Source: Acidobacteriaceae bacterium
GTDB lineage: Bacteria; Acidobacteriota; Terriglobia; Terriglobales; Acidobacteriaceae
Length of the DNA stretch: 64,000 nucleotides
Direction: 5' to 3'
Assembly (NCBI GenBank): GCA_030037635.1
Contig: JASHQH010000211.1
Location: 1 to 64,000 of the forward strand
The position numbers and the translations under genes are program-made. The notes below the pieces were generated by a model, which had not been told where the DNA came from, searched no databases, and was given only the letters and a program-made list of their open reading frames with translations. Shown here in pieces: positions 60,610 through 64,000 of the stretch (positions are counted from its first letter, which is position 1; the number at the start of each line of letters is the position of its first letter).

Positions 60610-61281
60610 ATGAGCGAATATGCAACGTTGCGCGCCTCCGACGGTCACAGTTTTTCAGCCTACGTGGCTCGGCCGTCGGGCGAACCCTTTGCCGGGCTGG
60701 TTGTCATTCAGGAAATCTTCGGCGTCAATGCGCACATCCGTTCAGTGGCCGACGGCTACGCCCGCGACGGATTTTTCGCCGTCGCGCCCGCGCTCTTTGA
60801 TCGCATACAGCCCAGCATTGAGTTGGACTACCAGGGCGAAGACATGCAAAAGGCAATGAGCCTCATTCCCAGGCTCAACATGGAAAAAGCGCTCGCCGAT
60901 GTGGCCGCTTGCATTGATTTTGCCGCGTCCTCTACTGGAAAGAAGGTGGGCGTGGTCGGATTCTGCTGGGGAGGATCGCTGGCCTGGCTGGCCGCCACGC
61001 GCCTGCATCCCGCCGTGGCCGTCGGCTATTACGGCGGACAAATCGGCAACTATGCCACGGAGACGCTCTCCGCACCTGCCATGCTCCACTTCGGCCGTCA
61101 GGATACGCACATCCCTCCCGAGGTTGTCGAAAAGGTGCGTGCCGCGCATCCCGAAGTCGAGATCTACTGGTACGACGCCGGCCACGGATTCAACTGCGAT
61201 GCTCGCGCCAGCCACGACGCGGCCGCAGCCAGGGAGGCCCGCCAGCGCACCCTCGCGTTCCTGAAAAAGCATCTGGCTTGA
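60610..61281 (+). CDS. Dienelactone hydrolase family protein
   Basis: 223 aa from ATG 60610 with GAGG seven bases upstream; the track start at 60577 is in leader DNA. An alpha/beta hydrolase with nucleophilic Cys in VVGFCWGGSLAW, the partner Glu in VVIQEIFGVNAHIR, Asp in HFGRQDTHIPP and His in YDAGHGFNCD. Dienelactone hydrolases open lactones in chlorocatechol breakdown, but many family members act on other esters; no catabolic operon is present here. Length and motif spacing are normal. Confidence 0.92.
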   Translation: MSEYATLRASDGHSFSAYVARPSGEPFAGLVVIQEIFGVNAHIRSVADGYARDGFFAVAPALFDRIQPSIELDYQGEDMQKAMSLIPRLNMEKALADVAACIDFAASSTGKKVGVVGFCWGGSLAWLAATRLHPAVAVGYYGGQIGNYATETLSAPAMLHFGRQDTHIPPEVVEKVRAAHPEVEIYWYDAGHGFNCDARASHDAAAAREARQRTLAFLKKHLA

Positions 61282-61365
61282 GGGAGCCGCAACACAGGTC
61301 ACGGCGGTTTCCGATCGTCCCCAATCCGGAACCGCCGCAACTGTCTTGGAGCTGCGAACTGCGAA

Positions 61366-61731
61366 CTATTCGCTCCACACCGCCAGCAGGTTTCCCACGC
61401 CGTCGGCAAAATGAAAGCGCCGTCCACCGGGAAACTCGAACGTCGGCACAACGATGGTGCCGCCGCCCCCGACAATCGCTGCTTCGGTGGCCTTCAAATT
61501 CGCCGAGTACAACACCACCAGCGGTGCGGCCTCGCCGGCTTTTTCGTCTGGACGGCAGGTGCGAAAGCCTCCGTTAACGCCCGCACTGGCAGCGTCGAAG
61601 CTGGAGTAATCGGGCCCGTAGTCCGTAAATCTCCAGCCAAACACGCTCGCATAGAACTTCTTGGCGCGCGCCACGTCGGTGGCGGCGAATTCAATGTAGT
61701 CGATCTTGTGATGATTTCCTGCTGAACTCAT
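61366..61731 (-). CDS. VOC superfamily (glyoxalase/bleomycin resistance-like) protein
   Basis: 121 aa, with GGAGGAG upstream of the ATG. A single VOC module with two beta-alpha-beta-beta-beta units: KIDYIEFAATDVARAKKFYASVFGWRF, then PLVVLYSANLKATEAAIVGGGGTIV and FEFPGGRRFHFADGVGNLLAVW. Metal ligands typical of glyoxalase I are only partly evident (one Glu near the N-terminal unit), so an enzymatic role is uncertain. Such proteins act as dimers. It converges with the dienelactone hydrolase gene. Confidence 0.87.
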   Translation of the reverse strand: MSSAGNHHKIDYIEFAATDVARAKKFYASVFGWRFTDYGPDYSSFDAASAGVNGGFRTCRPDEKAGEAAPLVVLYSANLKATEAAIVGGGGTIVVPTFEFPGGRRFHFADGVGNLLAVWSE

Positions 61732-61979
61732 GGCTTATCTCCTCCTGGTTTGACTGGCGTGGAGTGGAGGGAACGGTGGCAGGAATCGAAGGCGCGAGCA
61801 CACCCTTCCCACATGCTCTGATACGCCTCCATCCGCAATCCCTCAAGAGCCGAAGAGTGCAGGTAGAGCCCGCTTGCCTTGCTGCGCGGACTGCCGAGGT
61901 ACGCTCCCACCCTAACAGACCAGCCCGCACCCTGCGCAACAGGTTTCCTTCGCTTTAGCCTGCCGCCTTAGCCCCGCAG

Positions 61980-62015
61980 TCTCTGCTTCTTTGGTCCCTG
62001 TTTTCTGTTCCCTAA
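61980..62015. repeat. GGGAACAAG-type tract (reverse orientation)
   Basis: TTGGTCCCTGTTTTCTGTTC and CCTAATTCCC, reverse complement of GGGACCAA and GGGAACAG units, lie just after the end of the MFS gene on its 3' side. It belongs to the repeat class at 17962 and 30120. Confidence 0.4.
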
Positions 62016-63298
62016 TTCCCAACCCCTGCCTTTCCCCAATCCACCGGCTCCACGCGCCGCACCAGCAACCCCCATGACAATCCGCCGATCAACGCCACTA
62101 CCCCTGCCACGGCAAACGCCGGGCGCATGCTTCCGCACTTCTGCAGAATCCAACCCGTCAGCACCGATCCGGCAATCCCCGAGAAATTCGCCACGCCATT
62201 CTGCAGGCTCGACCAACGCCCCGCCATCACGGGCCCGGCCAGCGTTTGCGTCACCGCCCAGTGGTTCGATGCATACGCTCCCTGCCCCATGCACGCAACT
62301 ATCAATATAGATAGCGCCAAATCCGGATGCCCCCGCACTATCGAGAAGACGATCAGCGTCGAGGCCAGCACCAGTCCTCCCGATGCCAGCGTTCTGCGCA
62401 CGAAGGTCGGCGAGGCCCCGCGCGCAATGAGCCAATCCGACGCAAACCCGCACACCAGTGTCGAGCACGCAATCACGAAAAACACCGCCGACACCAGCCG
62501 CGACATGGCGCCGGTGGAAAGGTGCACCTCCAACTCCAGGTACGCCGGCAGCCAGCTCAGCAGGAAATAGTAGAAGTAGTTGCCGCAGAAATGGCCTATA
62601 AACGACCCCCAGGCACAGGGCATGCGCAGCATCCTGGCAACCGACGGCTCGGCTCCGTCCCGCTTCAAAATGGCCGCGGCTTCCGGCGTACGCGCAACCG
62701 CAGCCTCTTCGCCGCGCGGCATGGCCCAGTACCAAAGCGGCAGCCATGCCAGCGCGCCCAGCCCGAAGAATCCAAACATCGTTCTCCATCCGAAGTGCAC
62801 CAGCACCGCGCCGCCCACAAACGCGCCTGCGGCCGGACCCAGCTTCGTGCCCGCGTCGATGAGCGCATTGGCGCGCCCGCGATGCTCCTGCGGCATGGCG
62901 GCAAACACACGCGAATAGCAGGGATACGCAACTGACTCGCCCAGCCCCAGCAGCAGGCGCAGCGCAAACAGCGCCGCAAAGCTCGCCGTCAGCCCCGTCG
63001 ACGCCGTTGCCAGCGACCAAAGCAGATAGCCGCCGAACAACACCCATCCCGCGTGAAAGCGGTCAGCGAGCAAGCCGGCAAGGCCCACCACTTGCACCAG
63101 CGCGTAGGTCCAGAAGAACGCTCCCAGCAGCTCTCCGGCGCGAAACGGCGAAAGCGCAAACTGCTTCTCCAGAATCGGCACTGCCAGGGAGAGATTGCTC
63201 CGGTCGGCATAGTTGACGAACACCGAGGCGACGAGGAGAAGAACGACGATCCACTCCCGGCGCGACATCCCGGCGCGATTCGCCACGGCTTCAGCCAT
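62012..63298 (-). CDS. MFS transporter (anion:cation symporter-like)
   Basis: 428 aa from ATG 63298 (MAEAVANRAGMSRREW); the track adds 81 non-conserved codons. Twelve membrane helices are expected: REWIVVLLLVASVFVNYADRSNLSLAVP starts helix 1, which matches the ACS/phthalate-permease family. LLADRFHAGWVLFGGYLLW fits the helix 2-3 loop motif, and LLGLGESVAYPCYSRVFAAMPQEHRGRANALIDAGTKLGPAAG is the family's signature helix 4-5 region. Likely a proton-coupled importer of an organic anion such as a sugar acid. The substrate is unknown. Confidence 0.9.
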   Translation of the reverse strand: MAEAVANRAGMSRREWIVVLLLVASVFVNYADRSNLSLAVPILEKQFALSPFRAGELLGAFFWTYALVQVVGLAGLLADRFHAGWVLFGGYLLWSLATASTGLTASFAALFALRLLLGLGESVAYPCYSRVFAAMPQEHRGRANALIDAGTKLGPAAGAFVGGAVLVHFGWRTMFGFFGLGALAWLPLWYWAMPRGEEAAVARTPEAAAILKRDGAEPSVARMLRMPCAWGSFIGHFCGNYFYYFLLSWLPAYLELEVHLSTGAMSRLVSAVFFVIACSTLVCGFASDWLIARGASPTFVRRTLASGGLVLASTLIVFSIVRGHPDLALSILIVACMGQGAYASNHWAVTQTLAGPVMAGRWSSLQNGVANFSGIAGSVLTGWILQKCGSMRPAFAVAGVVALIGGLSWGLLVRRVEPVDWGKAGVGN

Positions 63299-63443
63299 CG
63301 TCTCATCGTACTCTAGAAAATTCTCGCGGCAGCGCCGCTGCCATCCAAAAGTGGACTCATGCTGGCTCCGTATTGGCGCATGTGCGCTCGGCCAGCGCCG
63401 CCGTGGGATACTCGTCTTTTGAGGCTTGCGGAGGGTCTTCGCT

Positions 63444-64000
63444 ATGAGCACAGATTTTTCAGGAAAAGTGGTTTTGGTTGCCGGCGGCACTGGCGGGCTG
63501 GGACAAGCCGTCGCTCTCGCCTTCCTCAAGCAGGGCGCCAACGTGACAGTCAGTTGGATTGTCGAGAGCGAATTTCAGGCCCTGACGAAATCTGCTGCCA
63601 ATTATGCGAGCCGGCTGACCGGATTTCATGCCGACGTGACTGACCCGCAGGAGGCGCAGGCTTTCGTGCAGCAGATTCTGTCTCGCTCGAGCCGGATAGA
63701 CGTGTTGGTGAACGCGGTCGGCGGCTACGCAGGCGGCATTCCACTTTGGGATTTGCAGCCCGAGGTGTTCGAGCACATGCTGGATCTGAATCTGCGCGCG
63801 GCCTACGCGCTGGCTCGCGCCGTTGTTCCGCACATGATCGCGCGCAAATCCGGCGCCATCGTCAACGTTGCAGCCAAGGCTGCCTGGGATCACGCCGCCG
63901 GCGCATCGGCCTACGCCGCCTCAAAGGCCGCCGCCGTGGCCCTCATCGACTCGCTCGCCGCCGACTTGCTGGGCAGCGGCGTCCGCGCCAATACCATCCT
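63444..64000 (+). CDS. Short-chain dehydrogenase/reductase (cut by window edge)
   Basis: 185 codons from ATG 63444 (GGAGG nine bases upstream) to the edge; it is absent from the track because no stop is reached. The NAD(P)-binding glycine motif is VVLVAGGTGGLGQAVALAF, and NAVGGYAGG and ALARAVVPHMIARKSGAIVNVAAKA follow. The active-site YxxxK is in SAYAASKAAAVAL. The family uses NAD(P)H to reduce or oxidise alcohols and carbonyls; the substrate is not assignable from the N-terminal part. Confidence 0.88.
   Translation, partial: MSTDFSGKVVLVAGGTGGLGQAVALAFLKQGANVTVSWIVESEFQALTKSAANYASRLTGFHADVTDPQEAQAFVQQILSRSSRIDVLVNAVGGYAGGIPLWDLQPEVFEHMLDLNLRAAYALARAVVPHMIARKSGAIVNVAAKAAWDHAAGASAYAASKAAAVALIDSLAADLLGSGVRANTI

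Overview
The window looks like a chromosomal segment of an acidobacterium (Acidobacteriaceae/Terriglobia-like). The grounds are high GC, a secreted VWFA-type protein of the kind expanded in Acidobacteria, several secreted or membrane proteins I can only call lineage-restricted, and intergenic DNA rich in short dispersed palindromes and GGGAACAAG-like tracts. No rRNA, tRNA or CRISPR array was recognised. About 46 protein genes are supported. Most long ORFs antisense to them (for example 801 aa opposite rpoB and 911 aa opposite rpoC) are GC-frame shadows.

Layout. 1-15.7 kb is carbon metabolism and envelope: an edge-truncated GT-C glycosyltransferase, a secreted amidohydrolase-like protein lacking the usual metal ligands, a sugar-acid dehydratase (IlvD/Edd), a DUF2127 protein, then a reverse-strand block gnd, HAD phosphatase, rpiB, tkt and a GH15 glucoamylase, followed by a methyltransferase, aroB and an MgtC/DUF4010 membrane protein. 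16-30 kb holds a radical SAM protein, TerC, type II NADH dehydrogenase, serS, a LolA-like protein, a second GT-C enzyme, a 1175-aa GH18-like/NodB/GT2 fusion and the VWFA protein. 30-36 kb has ddl, a TcmP/Gp37-Gp68 two-gene cassette broken by an IS110-family (IS1111-group) element, arginase, and the start of an OB-fold/GGDEF protein. 38.5-50.4 kb is the rplA-rplJ-rplL-rpoB-rpoC cluster on the reverse strand, without rplK next to rplA. 50.8-64 kb contains two tandem paralogous secreted proteins, a UvrD/PcrA helicase, an FN3 lipoprotein, an FAH-family hydrolase, transaldolase, a Rieske oxygenase, dienelactone hydrolase, a VOC protein, an MFS transporter and an edge-truncated SDR.

How the genes fit together. 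gnd, rpiB and tkt (one block) with tal (57 kb) cover much of the pentose phosphate pathway, and the adjacent glucoamylase supplies glucose. The most informative region is 31.4-34.7 kb. The IS junctions can be resolved to the base because removing the element with one copy of an AG core restores the tcmP codons. The element has subterminal inverted repeats and a 347-nt right-end non-coding region. Both junction octamers recur in that region, as expected if it encodes a bridge/seekRNA guide. A second theme is repeat DNA inside genes: ddl and the UvrD helicase carry in-frame insertions made of repeat-like DNA, and a palindromic repeat supplies the aroB stop codon.
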